Shown here piece by piece: positions 55,216 to 63,861 of a stretch of DNA of 64,000 bases (position 1 is the stretch's first letter; each line of letters starts with the position of its first letter). The notes beneath the pieces are model-generated. The model searched no databases. It was not told where the DNA came from and worked only from the letters and a program-made list of their open reading frames with translations. This DNA comes from Bacteroidales bacterium (GTDB lineage: Bacteria > Bacteroidota > Bacteroidia > Bacteroidales > F082), in assembly GCA_029983675.1 (NCBI GenBank), contig JASBYY010000002.1:65755-129754 (forward strand), written 5' to 3'. The position numbers and the translations under genes are program-made.

Positions 55216-56231
55216 CTTTTGTAACAAATATTGCAACATCACTTCTTGACGTAATGAAAGACGGTCGGGAATTTGAAAGTTTGATAAGTTATCAATACAA
55301 CAATTTGAATATAGTCGGAGAAATCCGCCGTAGCATCAATGAAATAAAAGCCACTCGCCATAATCCTGTATTATGCTATATTGCAAACGTTGTCCATAAT
55401 AATATCAACAATTCAATTGATGGAACAGATGATTTGCCATTTAATGAAATGGTTGCATCTGTTCCAAGCGAATGTAAAGAAGTGGACATTGTCCTTGTAA
55501 CACCAAGCGGTTTGGCTAATCAAGTTAACAATTTCGTCAATGCTCTACGACCACGCTTTGATAAGGTTAATTTCATCGTGCTCAATATGGCTATGAGTGC
55601 AGGGACTATATTCATTATGTCTGGTGATGAAATTGTAATGTCAAAGCAATCAAAGTTTGGACCTATTGATCCACAAATACCAAACAGAGAGGGGCGTTTT
55701 GTTCCTGCACAATCTATTTTATTGGCATTAGAAGACATTCGAAAACGCGGTGAAGAAAAACTAAAGAATCATGAACAACCTGTATGGACAGACATACAAC
55801 TACTGAAAAATATTGACCCACGTGACATCGGATTGGCGCAAAGTGCAAGCAATTACTCTATTGAAACCGTTAAGGATTTCTTACTCAAATACAAATTTAA
55901 GACATGGGAAAAACACTCTTCTTCTAATCAAACTGTCACTGATGAAGAAAAAGAAAAGAGAGCAGAACAAATAGCCAATTTACTATGCAACCATAGTGTT
56001 TGGAAAAATCATGGTCATGCAATTAACCGTGATGTTGCAAGAGACATTTGTAAACTCAAAATAACACATTCAGAAGATGTGGATGGTCTTGATAGAGCAA
56101 TGCGTAGAATGTGGGCAATGTTTTATTGGTTATTCGAAAACACGCAAATGGTTAAAATATTTGTTTCTGAAAATTATTGCATAATAAGAAATGCACCTAT
56201 TATGAATCCATTAATTCCTGTAAAAAGATGA
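55176..56231 (+). CDS. SDH-family ClpP-fold serine protease, N-terminus replaced by IS30
   Basis: A 351-aa protein of the SDH_sah / serine dehydrogenase proteinase family (ClpP fold). The nucleophile Ser141 is in NMAMSAGTIFIMSGDEIVMS. The motif KFGPIDPQIP and a later HGHAINRDVARDICKL (candidate His) are present. It currently starts at an ATG inside IS30 (55176), so its first 14 or so residues are IS-encoded. The original start was ATG at 54061, giving MNPFVTNIATS. The next start overlaps its stop (ATGA). Such proteases occur in defence loci; the substrate is unknown. Confidence 0.72.
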   Translation: MFNQKSCICNLNSAFVTNIATSLLDVMKDGREFESLISYQYNNLNIVGEIRRSINEIKATRHNPVLCYIANVVHNNINNSIDGTDDLPFNEMVASVPSECKEVDIVLVTPSGLANQVNNFVNALRPRFDKVNFIVLNMAMSAGTIFIMSGDEIVMSKQSKFGPIDPQIPNREGRFVPAQSILLALEDIRKRGEEKLKNHEQPVWTDIQLLKNIDPRDIGLAQSASNYSIETVKDFLLKYKFKTWEKHSSSNQTVTDEEKEKRAEQIANLLCNHSVWKNHGHAINRDVARDICKLKITHSEDVDGLDRAMRRMWAMFYWLFENTQMVKIFVSENYCIIRNAPIMNPLIPVKR

Positions 56232-56422
56232 AAACTTTAGAAGAAGAATTAAAGGTGATTGGCTATTCTGAAGAGTTTGTTAAGGTAATTGCTTCCACAT
56301 CTGAAATGGTTTGTCCCAATATTGATGTTGAGATAGACGAGTATCAGACTTTTGAGGATGTCATTATCAGTACAAATAATGTTTCCGCAACAAATTGTAA
56401 CACCAAAACAGACTTTTCTTGA
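56228..56422 (+). CDS. Small acidic protein coupled to the protease
   Basis: A 64-aa protein starting MKTLEEELKVIGYSEEFVKVIAS and ending in a Thr/Asn-rich tail. Its ATG overlaps the protease stop by 4 bp, so it is translated with it. No family was recognised. It may be a regulator, adaptor or inhibitor of the protease. It ends 8 nt before the next small gene. Conserved pairing would have to be tested in other genomes. Confidence 0.55.
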   Translation: MKTLEEELKVIGYSEEFVKVIASTSEMVCPNIDVEIDEYQTFEDVIISTNNVSATNCNTKTDFS

Positions 56423-56430
56423 TTCATCTT

Positions 56431-56622
56431 ATGTACACCCTCACCGTCAACATATACAAGTACGATCAACTCAAATGGCAAGAACAAGTCTTGCTTGATG
56501 CTTCGTCTAAAGCTGAAGCCAAGCAAAAAGCACTGCTTTTACCAACTACTACGCGCTGGGCAATGGACTTAACCCCACGCCCCGATTTACGTACAATCAA
56601 GATGCGGAAAAATATTGTGTAA
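56431..56622 (+). CDS. Small protein upstream of Argonaute
   Basis: A 63-aa protein (MYTLTVNIYKYDQLKWQEQ...MRKNIV) with no recognised domain. The beginning looks like a beta strand followed by a helix and then a basic C-terminus. It lies 15 nt before the Argonaute start and 8 nt after the previous gene, in the same orientation, so it belongs to the same transcript. An ATG at 56431 is used because a longer form would need a TTG start at 56419. It could be a partner or regulator of the Argonaute. Confidence 0.5.
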   Translation: MYTLTVNIYKYDQLKWQEQVLLDASSKAEAKQKALLLPTTTRWAMDLTPRPDLRTIKMRKNIV

Positions 56623-56637
56623 CCAATCCCATAGCCT

Positions 56638-58725
56638 ATGCAAATCAACTTCTTTACATTCAGCCCTGTGCAACAAGTAGTAGAACTCGCACTATATACC
56701 GAAAAGCACAACGATACACACCCCGAATTGGTGTATGCCGATGAATGCCCCGAACTCTGGCAACAACATTCCGAACTTACGGGGGTCAAAAGTTTGTTCT
56801 ACTCGCTCGCCAACCCCGCCGAATGTAAAGGAACGCAATACACTGTTCAAATTAATTTGAACAATCAGAAGCAACGCCGCATAGCCAAACACATTATCAG
56901 GCAGCAACTATACAACCATTTCCGCCAAACGCAGATTGCCACTTTCGACAAGATTGACAATGTTGAGGTTTGGACTAAAAACACACAGCTGCCAACGCAG
57001 AACAGCACTGAATATCTACGCTTCTCGCTCATACCACAATATGCGGTATTCTCTGATAGTTGGGAATTGGTTGTCTCTTTCAACGGCATTTCAACGGTCT
57101 ATAACAAGCCGCTGTCTGCACTCGATTTACAAACCGACCGTTTCAAAGTTGTTGTCGGTGGCGAAGTTGTCAAATACAAAAATCTTTCGCCAAACCAAAA
57201 ACAGCAGATAGACGAGGCTTTCCCGAAAATCAATCGAGAATTAGCCGCTGAACTGCACATCAATGAAAAGCGTTTTCTCAACAAAGACAAATACACCACC
57301 ACATACAATCATATCAACAACTTTGTCCGCCAGCATCTGCTTACAAGTGAGTTTCAGGCTCTTTTCTGTTTGTCGGGTGAAATGTTCAATGTGCCAGAAG
57401 AACGTATCGGACAAGTGGCTAAAGGCGCTAACCTCTTGCAATTCAAAGATGGTAAAACAGGCATCGACCCTTTTAGCTGCGTGTTCGGTTCAAAATCTAT
57501 GGATGCATTAGGCATCTACCAGCCATCACTAAAACCGCAAGTCAAATTCTTCTTTATAGCACAACAATCTGACATCAATGTTTGCAAATCGTTGTATGAT
57601 ATTTTCACAAAGGGCTACAAACCGTATGTTGATACAGCAACAGGAGAACAACGATATGTTTTTCCACCTCTTGCAACCTGCATAAAGCAGCCTTTCAGCA
57701 CCGACCCGAAAGGAAGCATTTATTTTTCAGACCCGCAAAATGCCTTATCCGAAATAAAATCACAACTCAACAACAAACCATTAGACCCACAAACACAATA
57801 TGTGTCTATTTACGTTAGCCCCATTCCACGTGATGCTGTGAATAATCCTTATTATGGCTTGTACTTTCAAATCAAACAGTTGTTGCTCGAAAAGAAGATT
57901 ACTTCGCAAGTCATATATAAAGACCGCCCTAACAATCAATATTTCAATTTTCATCTGCCCAATATCGCTACGGCCATTCTTGCAAAAATCGGTGGAATTC
58001 CGTGGCAGCTGAACAGCCATACGGCAAACAAAGATTTGGTTATTGGCGTTGGTGCGTTCCTGTCCGAAAAAGTCGGTGAACGTTACGTCGGCAGTGCTTT
58101 CAGCTTCAACCCTAATGGATTGTTCAAAAACTTCGACTGTTGCAAAGCCAACGACCTCGAAAGTATTGTTGCCGGTATCCGCAAGGCAATCGGACACTTT
58201 GTTGTTGACAGCGAGACTAATCCCCAACGCCTTATCATTCACTATTACAAAACGATGAGCAAACGTGAGGCAAGGCCGATAACGCAAATGCTTAACACGT
58301 TGGGGTTGAATATCCCTGTTCTCATTGTTACCATCAACAAGACGGAAACCAGCGACATAGTAATGTTTGACGAGAAGCAACAAGGGTATATGCCATTGAG
58401 CGGAACTGTGCTGAAAATCCGTAACGATGATTTCTTGCTCTACAACAACTCTCGTTACAAAGAGAATGAAAAAAGTGATATGCTGTTTCCTGTCCGCATA
58501 CGCCTCTCTAAAATCGTCAATCAGTCTGACAAAGATATTCCTATGACCGATGCTTTTAATTTGCTAAATCAAGTATATCAGTTCAGCCGAATGTATTGGA
58601 AATCAGTCAAACAGCAGAATTTGCCAATAACAATCAAATACCCCGAAATGGTTGCTGAAATAGTCCCGCACTTTTCTGAAGCGGAATTGCCACAATTCGG
58701 GAAAAACAATCTATGGTTCTTGTAA
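56638..58725 (+). CDS. Prokaryotic Argonaute with intact MID but degenerate PIWI catalytic residues
   Basis: A 695-aa protein. N-terminal and linker regions (1-300) have no clear motif. The MID domain (about 300-455) has YFQIKQLLL and the guide 5'-phosphate residues Gln424 (ITSQVIY) and Lys450 (LAKIGGIPWQL). The PIWI domain (about 455-695) has LVIGVGAF (468-474), where active enzymes have GID, and IIHYYKTMSKRE (533-543), where an Asp is expected. It ends YQFSRMYWKSVKQQNLPITIKYPEMVAEI. It therefore looks able to bind a guide but not to cut, like the catalytically inactive Argonautes that signal to a separate effector. The next gene, a membrane protein, is the obvious effector candidate. Confidence 0.88.
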   Translation: MQINFFTFSPVQQVVELALYTEKHNDTHPELVYADECPELWQQHSELTGVKSLFYSLANPAECKGTQYTVQINLNNQKQRRIAKHIIRQQLYNHFRQTQIATFDKIDNVEVWTKNTQLPTQNSTEYLRFSLIPQYAVFSDSWELVVSFNGISTVYNKPLSALDLQTDRFKVVVGGEVVKYKNLSPNQKQQIDEAFPKINRELAAELHINEKRFLNKDKYTTTYNHINNFVRQHLLTSEFQALFCLSGEMFNVPEERIGQVAKGANLLQFKDGKTGIDPFSCVFGSKSMDALGIYQPSLKPQVKFFFIAQQSDINVCKSLYDIFTKGYKPYVDTATGEQRYVFPPLATCIKQPFSTDPKGSIYFSDPQNALSEIKSQLNNKPLDPQTQYVSIYVSPIPRDAVNNPYYGLYFQIKQLLLEKKITSQVIYKDRPNNQYFNFHLPNIATAILAKIGGIPWQLNSHTANKDLVIGVGAFLSEKVGERYVGSAFSFNPNGLFKNFDCCKANDLESIVAGIRKAIGHFVVDSETNPQRLIIHYYKTMSKREARPITQMLNTLGLNIPVLIVTINKTETSDIVMFDEKQQGYMPLSGTVLKIRNDDFLLYNNSRYKENEKSDMLFPVRIRLSKIVNQSDKDIPMTDAFNLLNQVYQFSRMYWKSVKQQNLPITIKYPEMVAEIVPHFSEAELPQFGKNNLWFL

Positions 58726-58744
58726 AAAAAATAAAACGCAGTAT

Positions 58745-61063
58745 ATGATACAAATGTTTTTTGAACAAATATCTTCCGAATACGCAGATGCGATTAGTGC
58801 ATTTGCTATACCAATGATAATAGCAATTTTTGCTCTTGCATTTCCCTTGTTGTTTCAAACTGCAAGCCGTATAGATGACAAATACAATTCAACCTTGCTG
58901 ATAAAGGTGTTCCGAAAAGATTGGATTTGCAAATGGTTTGTATACACTCTTTGGGGCGCGCTAATTTGCTGCGGTTTGTGGATATTGCAATTGCCAAGGT
59001 TTATAGATTGTGGTAAAGTCATAAATATTTTCATTGACAATTCTGCATTTATATTATTGCTTGTATCAACCGTTGTTTTTGTTATAATGACAATATGTTC
59101 AATGTGGTTGATGTATGTTTATTATATGCCTGACAAACTATTAGAAAGACTGATTAAACAATATCATAAGACTAACGCCACTGAAGAAAAAGAATTGTAC
59201 TTCGAATCAATTTCAAAAATCCTGTTTTATTCAATTCAAAAAGAGGGTGAACCATTGGCTCGGCAACTTCAAGATTTTTATTGCAATGAGTTTATTTCAT
59301 ATAGAAAAGATAAAGAAAACTGTATTGTTGAATATCCCACATACTTCTATAATGTCATGTTCGATGCAAATGAGTGTCTTTGTCGAAGAGAACGGAAAAG
59401 TATCTCATGGTATAATGGCTCTTTTTATGATTTTTTCATCGATGAATTCCAACATACTATTATAAGTGACAATACATTTATTTTTATTTGGAAATGTTTA
59501 CGACAGTCTATTTTTTACCAAAAAGATGAATTCATATTTTCCTATTGGCACAAAGCCCATCAGTATATGAATTTTTGGTTAGAGCCCATATATCCTAAAT
59601 ATGACAAAAACTTCAATACTACTAATCAATCAGATGTCGATAGAAGAAATGTTGAGCGAGACAGATTTCTTGAATTCCATTATGCGTTAGGTGGATTATT
59701 GATGATGAAGCAGAAGTTCACTCTAATAAATCAACTAACATCATGGACTAATCAAACACCGCCAAAATATGTTCTTGTTCCAGAAACGATGGAAGAAGTG
59801 ATAAAGATGTTTATGGAAGTTGAGCAAAAAGGTGGATATATGAATCCATTTTACTATGAACAAAAGTATCCATTCCCCGACATTTCAGGAGTCAATGCGA
59901 ACAACATCATCAAGATGTGGATTAAACGCTACATTGCAATTCTATTTCTTCGTCAATATACTTTGCACGAATACTTTGTCTATTCCCGCACGTTAGAAAT
60001 GCCTAATCCACCGCAAACTTTACCAGAGAAGAGGAAATGGATTGAAGAACTTGATGTACTAAAAAGATTTGTAATAGATTATTTGTCCGATACTTCATGT
60101 TTGAAGTCATTGAACTTGGAAGAATTAAGTTCGCCAAAGTGGTTTGCTGACAATAACAAACCTAAGCCAGAAGAGTTGATAGAGAACTTGAAAAGTAAAG
60201 TAGAGTATTCTGCTGAACAGAAAAAAGCGAATCAAAAACTTGACCCCAAAAAAATCGAGCAACTAAACGATGCTACGAAGAAAATATTGACCCGATGTTT
60301 CGATTATTACGAACAGTTATTTAGAAATCATATTGCAGATTCAGAACCACATAAATCATTATTTTATGGTGGCAGGTATGAAATATCAGATAAAATGGCA
60401 TTTGCTGAAGACCAAGATATGGGTTATGCAAATTTCGATAGCATATATGCGGAGATTATTGCAACTGAATTTAGGCATAATATGCCTTCTGTTTTCAGGG
60501 TGTACTACAAAACAACTTATTATATATTAGCAGAAAAAGACATCTTTTTAGCCATAGATAATCTGCAATTGGATTGTCAAAAATTCACAATAGTATCCGT
60601 CGGAGTAAACCTATACTCATATAAATCAAACGGTGTTACAACCGAAGGAAATGGATTATGGAAATACAATGGTATTCCAATCGTAGAACTTGGAAACACA
60701 CAAATTGATGCTGTGAATAATTCTTTGTTTGTTATGCAAAACGAGGACCTGCCTTGTATTCAACATAATGAGATTAATGAAGGAATCAAAAATAAATATG
60801 GATTGAACCTTATCGATGATAAGTACCATATTTATACAAATGTTATTGACCTGCACGAAAATAGTGTTATTCAAAATGAAGTCAGAGAAAAGACTAATAT
60901 TCAAGACTTGGATAAATCAGTTTTGGTTTGTGTAGATGTGAATACCGAGGTTCGTTGTAAAATGGATGCCAAATGTATTCAATTGAAAGTGTTCTCTCAA
61001 TTTGACAATATAGGTAATCCCAATAACCCCAATGATGTCAAAAACATTTGGTTAGAACAATAA
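58745..61063 (+). CDS. Three-segment membrane protein with large soluble domain, Argonaute-associated
   Basis: A 772-aa protein of no recognised family. Predicted membrane segments are at residues about 18-38 (AFAIPMIIAIFALAFPLLFQ), 63-83 (KWFVYTLWGALICCGLWILQ) and 101-127 (AFILLLVSTVVFVIMTICSM). The remaining 640 residues appear cytoplasmic, rich in aromatic and charged residues (helical middle, more beta-like C-terminal part). It starts 19 nt after the Argonaute stop on the same transcript. Argonautes without nuclease activity are known to pair with membrane effectors that harm the cell on target recognition, and this gene fits that role by position. Alternative: an unrelated AT-rich cargo gene. 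Confidence 0.65.
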   Translation: MIQMFFEQISSEYADAISAFAIPMIIAIFALAFPLLFQTASRIDDKYNSTLLIKVFRKDWICKWFVYTLWGALICCGLWILQLPRFIDCGKVINIFIDNSAFILLLVSTVVFVIMTICSMWLMYVYYMPDKLLERLIKQYHKTNATEEKELYFESISKILFYSIQKEGEPLARQLQDFYCNEFISYRKDKENCIVEYPTYFYNVMFDANECLCRRERKSISWYNGSFYDFFIDEFQHTIISDNTFIFIWKCLRQSIFYQKDEFIFSYWHKAHQYMNFWLEPIYPKYDKNFNTTNQSDVDRRNVERDRFLEFHYALGGLLMMKQKFTLINQLTSWTNQTPPKYVLVPETMEEVIKMFMEVEQKGGYMNPFYYEQKYPFPDISGVNANNIIKMWIKRYIAILFLRQYTLHEYFVYSRTLEMPNPPQTLPEKRKWIEELDVLKRFVIDYLSDTSCLKSLNLEELSSPKWFADNNKPKPEELIENLKSKVEYSAEQKKANQKLDPKKIEQLNDATKKILTRCFDYYEQLFRNHIADSEPHKSLFYGGRYEISDKMAFAEDQDMGYANFDSIYAEIIATEFRHNMPSVFRVYYKTTYYILAEKDIFLAIDNLQLDCQKFTIVSVGVNLYSYKSNGVTTEGNGLWKYNGIPIVELGNTQIDAVNNSLFVMQNEDLPCIQHNEINEGIKNKYGLNLIDDKYHIYTNVIDLHENSVIQNEVREKTNIQDLDKSVLVCVDVNTEVRCKMDAKCIQLKVFSQFDNIGNPNNPNDVKNIWLEQ

Positions 61064-62374
61064 TACCTGCCCACGCTACAAACAGAGCAGGTAAAAAGGT
61101 ATTCCGCCCTCACTCACTTAGGCGTAAAAAAACATGCCAGCAAGGGCAAGTCAAGTGGCTTCAAAAAATCTTCCCCCTGCACCTTCGGGCATGGCTTCGC
61201 CAATTTATGCCCTACGGTTTGGCGAGTATTTTTCTCGCCACCCTTGCTGGCACCGCCGTCACACTCTGCTGTTGCGTTCCAACCCACTTCGCTACGCTTC
61301 GTTAGGTACTCACAGCAGGCGTGCCGTCTTGTTTTCTTCCGCCAAGTGTTCGTTCGGTTGTCATCCGCGGCTACTCTTTGCCCCCTTAAACCCCAATAAG
61401 GTGTTCGCAAAACTCACAAAATATTTATAAAGGGGGCAAACCGCCGCTTATTGTTGTGCTCGCCTGCGGGTCACTCAGGCTAATCGGGCTGTCATAGTTT
61501 TTGCATTGTTCCGTTCCGTTTTTTTTGCCCGACCCTTTTTGGCGGTTGTGGTCGTGTTCGCTTCTTTCGTACCTCAATACGCTCACACCACCACAAATTA
61601 TATAAAACCATAGCAAGAGCAGTCATTCATTTCGCTCAATGTGCCTCGTACCTCAACACGTTTCGCTCCATTCATTCCTGCACTTGCCCTGCCCCAAAAA
61701 ACTCCACTTCACAGCAAAAACGTACGCCAACCCTGCGTTTCCAACGTAGGCTGTCAGCGCCCTCATTCCGCTTCGCTCCATTGCGGGCTATCTCTGTCAG
61801 CCACCCTCGCTCCACTCGCTGACGGCTCGCGCCTCTCACTACGGCAAGCAGGGAAAGCACTTCACTTCGTTCCGCCGCTTTCCCACTTGCCTTCGTTCGA
61901 CTCAAGGCTGCTTTACCTGCTCTGTTTTTCCGCTTCGCCCACACACAGCCCCCGACCACCCACCCCTAATAAAGTTGAATAGCAGTTTTATAACAGCCCT
62001 TTCTGGCTGAATAATCAGTGTATAGCAGTTTGTCGTGATGATTAACTACAATCTTAAAAGTGAACATTAGAAACCGTCATTTTTTTTCGATACAAGAAAT
62101 AAAAAGAGAATGCAAAAATAACTCGTTGCGGTCGTTAGTAAAGGTCAAGCCCTACGGGTTGCTTTCAAAAAAAATCTCCACATCTACGCTTCGCTTCGGG
62201 TAGTATTTTTTTTGAGCAAACCTTGACAAACGCCCTACACTTCGTTGTCTGAAAGGCATTCCTTTTTCTTTCTTCTTTTTTTCTGTTTTTTCTTCTGTCG
62301 AAAAAAAATGTTGTGAGTGCTGTCGCTTGTGCGGCGGCCGTGTCGAAAGTAATAACATCTTAATTCACAACATT
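61064..62374 (+). other. 1.3-kb noncoding, hairpin-rich, strand-asymmetric region
   Basis: No coding region is supported on either strand. It contains an ACCTGC/GCAGGT palindrome (about 61067-61092) directly after the membrane-protein stop, possibly a terminator. A 12-bp inverted repeat TGCCAGCAAGGG (61135-61146) / CCCTTGCTGGCA (61241-61252) encloses a GGCGAG/CTCGCC hairpin. The plus strand from 61640 to 61970 is pyrimidine-rich with repeats of TTCGCTCCATT. Composition differs from the AT-rich defence genes. It could hold a transfer origin, a decayed mobilisation region or a regulatory RNA. Confidence 0.4.
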
Positions 62375-62786
62375 ATGCAGACAACAGAAATCAAAATCAG
62401 CGTATTCAACGGCAATAGCATTGAAAATGCCGTTTATGTATTGAGCAAGGGGCAAGAATACAGGCAAAGTCCTCTCGCAACCATGCCCGAATTGCTACGT
62501 CATAAGCGTTCAGAAAGCTTCATCATCAGAAGTAAAGGCGGTTGCAAATATCCTTTTTGTTTCGGGCAAACTCAAACCGTTTTTTCACGGTTCTGTCATC
62601 GAGTTCGTAACCATCGAAAACTACCGCAAAATGTTCTTACAACTTTGGCAGACTCTTTCACCCGAAAAGGTTGAGCAGACAGCAAGGCAACTTTGGGCGA
62701 TAGACCTTTATCAAGTCAAAATCCAAAAGCAGCTAAAAGCCATCAGCCAACTACGCACCGCAGTAGCCTTTGCAGCCCTCGAATGA
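62375..62786 (+). pseudogene. Small element gene, frameshifted
   Basis: Starts MQTTEIKISVFNGNSIENAVYVLSK and continues to ...SKGGCK near 62546. One extra base in AAATATC (about 62546-62552) then shifts the frame, after which SGKLKPFFHGSVIEF, ENYRKMFLQLWQTLSPEKVEQ and QLRTAVAFAALE run to a TGA at 62784. Deleting one base joins both parts to about 136 aa. The family was not recognised. It is either a recent frameshift or an assembly error. Confidence 0.5.
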
Positions 62787-62950
62787 GGGTTGCAATCGGC
62801 AAAACACAGCAACTCAAAGCACACGAAACCAAAACACAGCCAGCGACTTACAAAGCACGTACCTTTGCAGAAACGGATAAGGTCAGAGCCATATCAAGCC
62901 CGTACCAAGTCCGAAGAATCAACACATTGTTAAACTAAAATTCAAGTCTT

Positions 62951-63589
62951 ATGGGAACTATCAAACAAGGTATTTTGGGCGGATTTTCCGGCAAGGTCGG
63001 AACCGTCATCGGGTCAAGTTGGAAAGGCATCAGTTACATGCGAGGCCGTGCCCAGAGTGTTAAGAATCCTCGCACCGAGGGACAGGTGGAACAACGCAGC
63101 AAATTCGCGCTTACGCTCGATTTTCTGAAACCCATCACCGCCTATGTTCGCACGGGTTACAAGACCTACGCGACCAAACAGACGGCTTTCAATGCCGCAA
63201 TGTCTTACATCGTGAAGAACGCCGTCAGCGGTGCATTTCCTAACTATGCACTCGACTTCTCGCGAGTGCTTGTGTCGCGTGGAAGCCTCACGCAACCATC
63301 CACACCCAATGTTAGCATGAGTGCTGGCAGAGCCACCGTCACATGGAACGACAACAGCGGTCAGGGTGATGCCCAGCCCACTGATGTTGCAATGCCGTTG
63401 GCATTCAACAGCGACAAGGGCGAAGCAGTGTTCAGCACCGCAGCCGCCACCCGTGCCGACCAATCCGCCGAACTGAATTTCCCTGCCGATTGGAACGGCG
63501 ACACTGTTCAACTTTACATCGGCTTTGCCTCTGCTGATGGCATCAACGTTGCCAACTCAATCTATTTGGGAAATCACGCCGTCATCTAA
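62951..63589 (+). CDS. DUF6266-family protein
   Basis: A 212-aa protein. It begins GTIKQGILGGFSGKVGTVIGSSWKGISYMR, which is the DUF6266 signature (short Gly-rich N-terminal motif and WKGI-MR), followed by a beta-rich C-terminal half (VTWNDNSGQGDAQPTD, ADWNGDTVQLYIGFASAD). The function is unknown. Members are common in Bacteroidetes mobile elements and phages and may be virion- or surface-associated. It is the last gene of the element and has its own terminator at 63619-63650. Confidence 0.8.
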   Translation: MGTIKQGILGGFSGKVGTVIGSSWKGISYMRGRAQSVKNPRTEGQVEQRSKFALTLDFLKPITAYVRTGYKTYATKQTAFNAAMSYIVKNAVSGAFPNYALDFSRVLVSRGSLTQPSTPNVSMSAGRATVTWNDNSGQGDAQPTDVAMPLAFNSDKGEAVFSTAAATRADQSAELNFPADWNGDTVQLYIGFASADGINVANSIYLGNHAVI

Positions 63590-63618
63590 TCCCTTGTGGA
63601 TTATCTGTTGCTTGCAGG

Positions 63619-63650
63619 GAAACCGCCTCAAAAGGGCGGTTTTCTTTTTA
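63619..63650 (+). terminator. Terminator of the DUF6266 gene
   Basis: AACCGCC (63621-63627) pairs with GGCGGTT (63635-63641), followed by TTCTTTTT. Confidence 0.75.
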
Positions 63651-63811
63651 CTTCGTGTTTGTTCGCAATGCTCTCAAAACACTCGCATAAGTCCCGGAAA
63701 CGCCCTCTATTTTTATTTTACAACACGTTTCTATTGTTGTTTATCAAAAAAATATTATATCTCTGTTATACAGCTGATTATATATTATGATTGTTTATTT
63801 TATATATGTAT

Positions 63812-63823
63812 CATATTTGTAAC
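63812..63823 (+). repeat. 12-bp repeat shared by both element ends, right copy
   Basis: CATATTTGTAAC, identical to 45030-45041. It lies 38 bp inside attR and is a possible integrase arm site. Confidence 0.35.
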
Positions 63824-63861
63824 ATAACGATATAAGCAATTGATATATAGCGATATTCAAA

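Noticed and set aside
56638..58725. Argonaute as a DNA-cutting enzyme
   Set aside because: The positions expected to hold catalytic Asp residues are Gly and Tyr, so a cutting function is not supported.
61114..61959. Minus-strand open frames in the 61-62-kb region
   Set aside because: They are low-complexity, Arg/Lys/Glu-rich translations of a pyrimidine-rich strand, with no start context or homology pattern; they look like chance frames.
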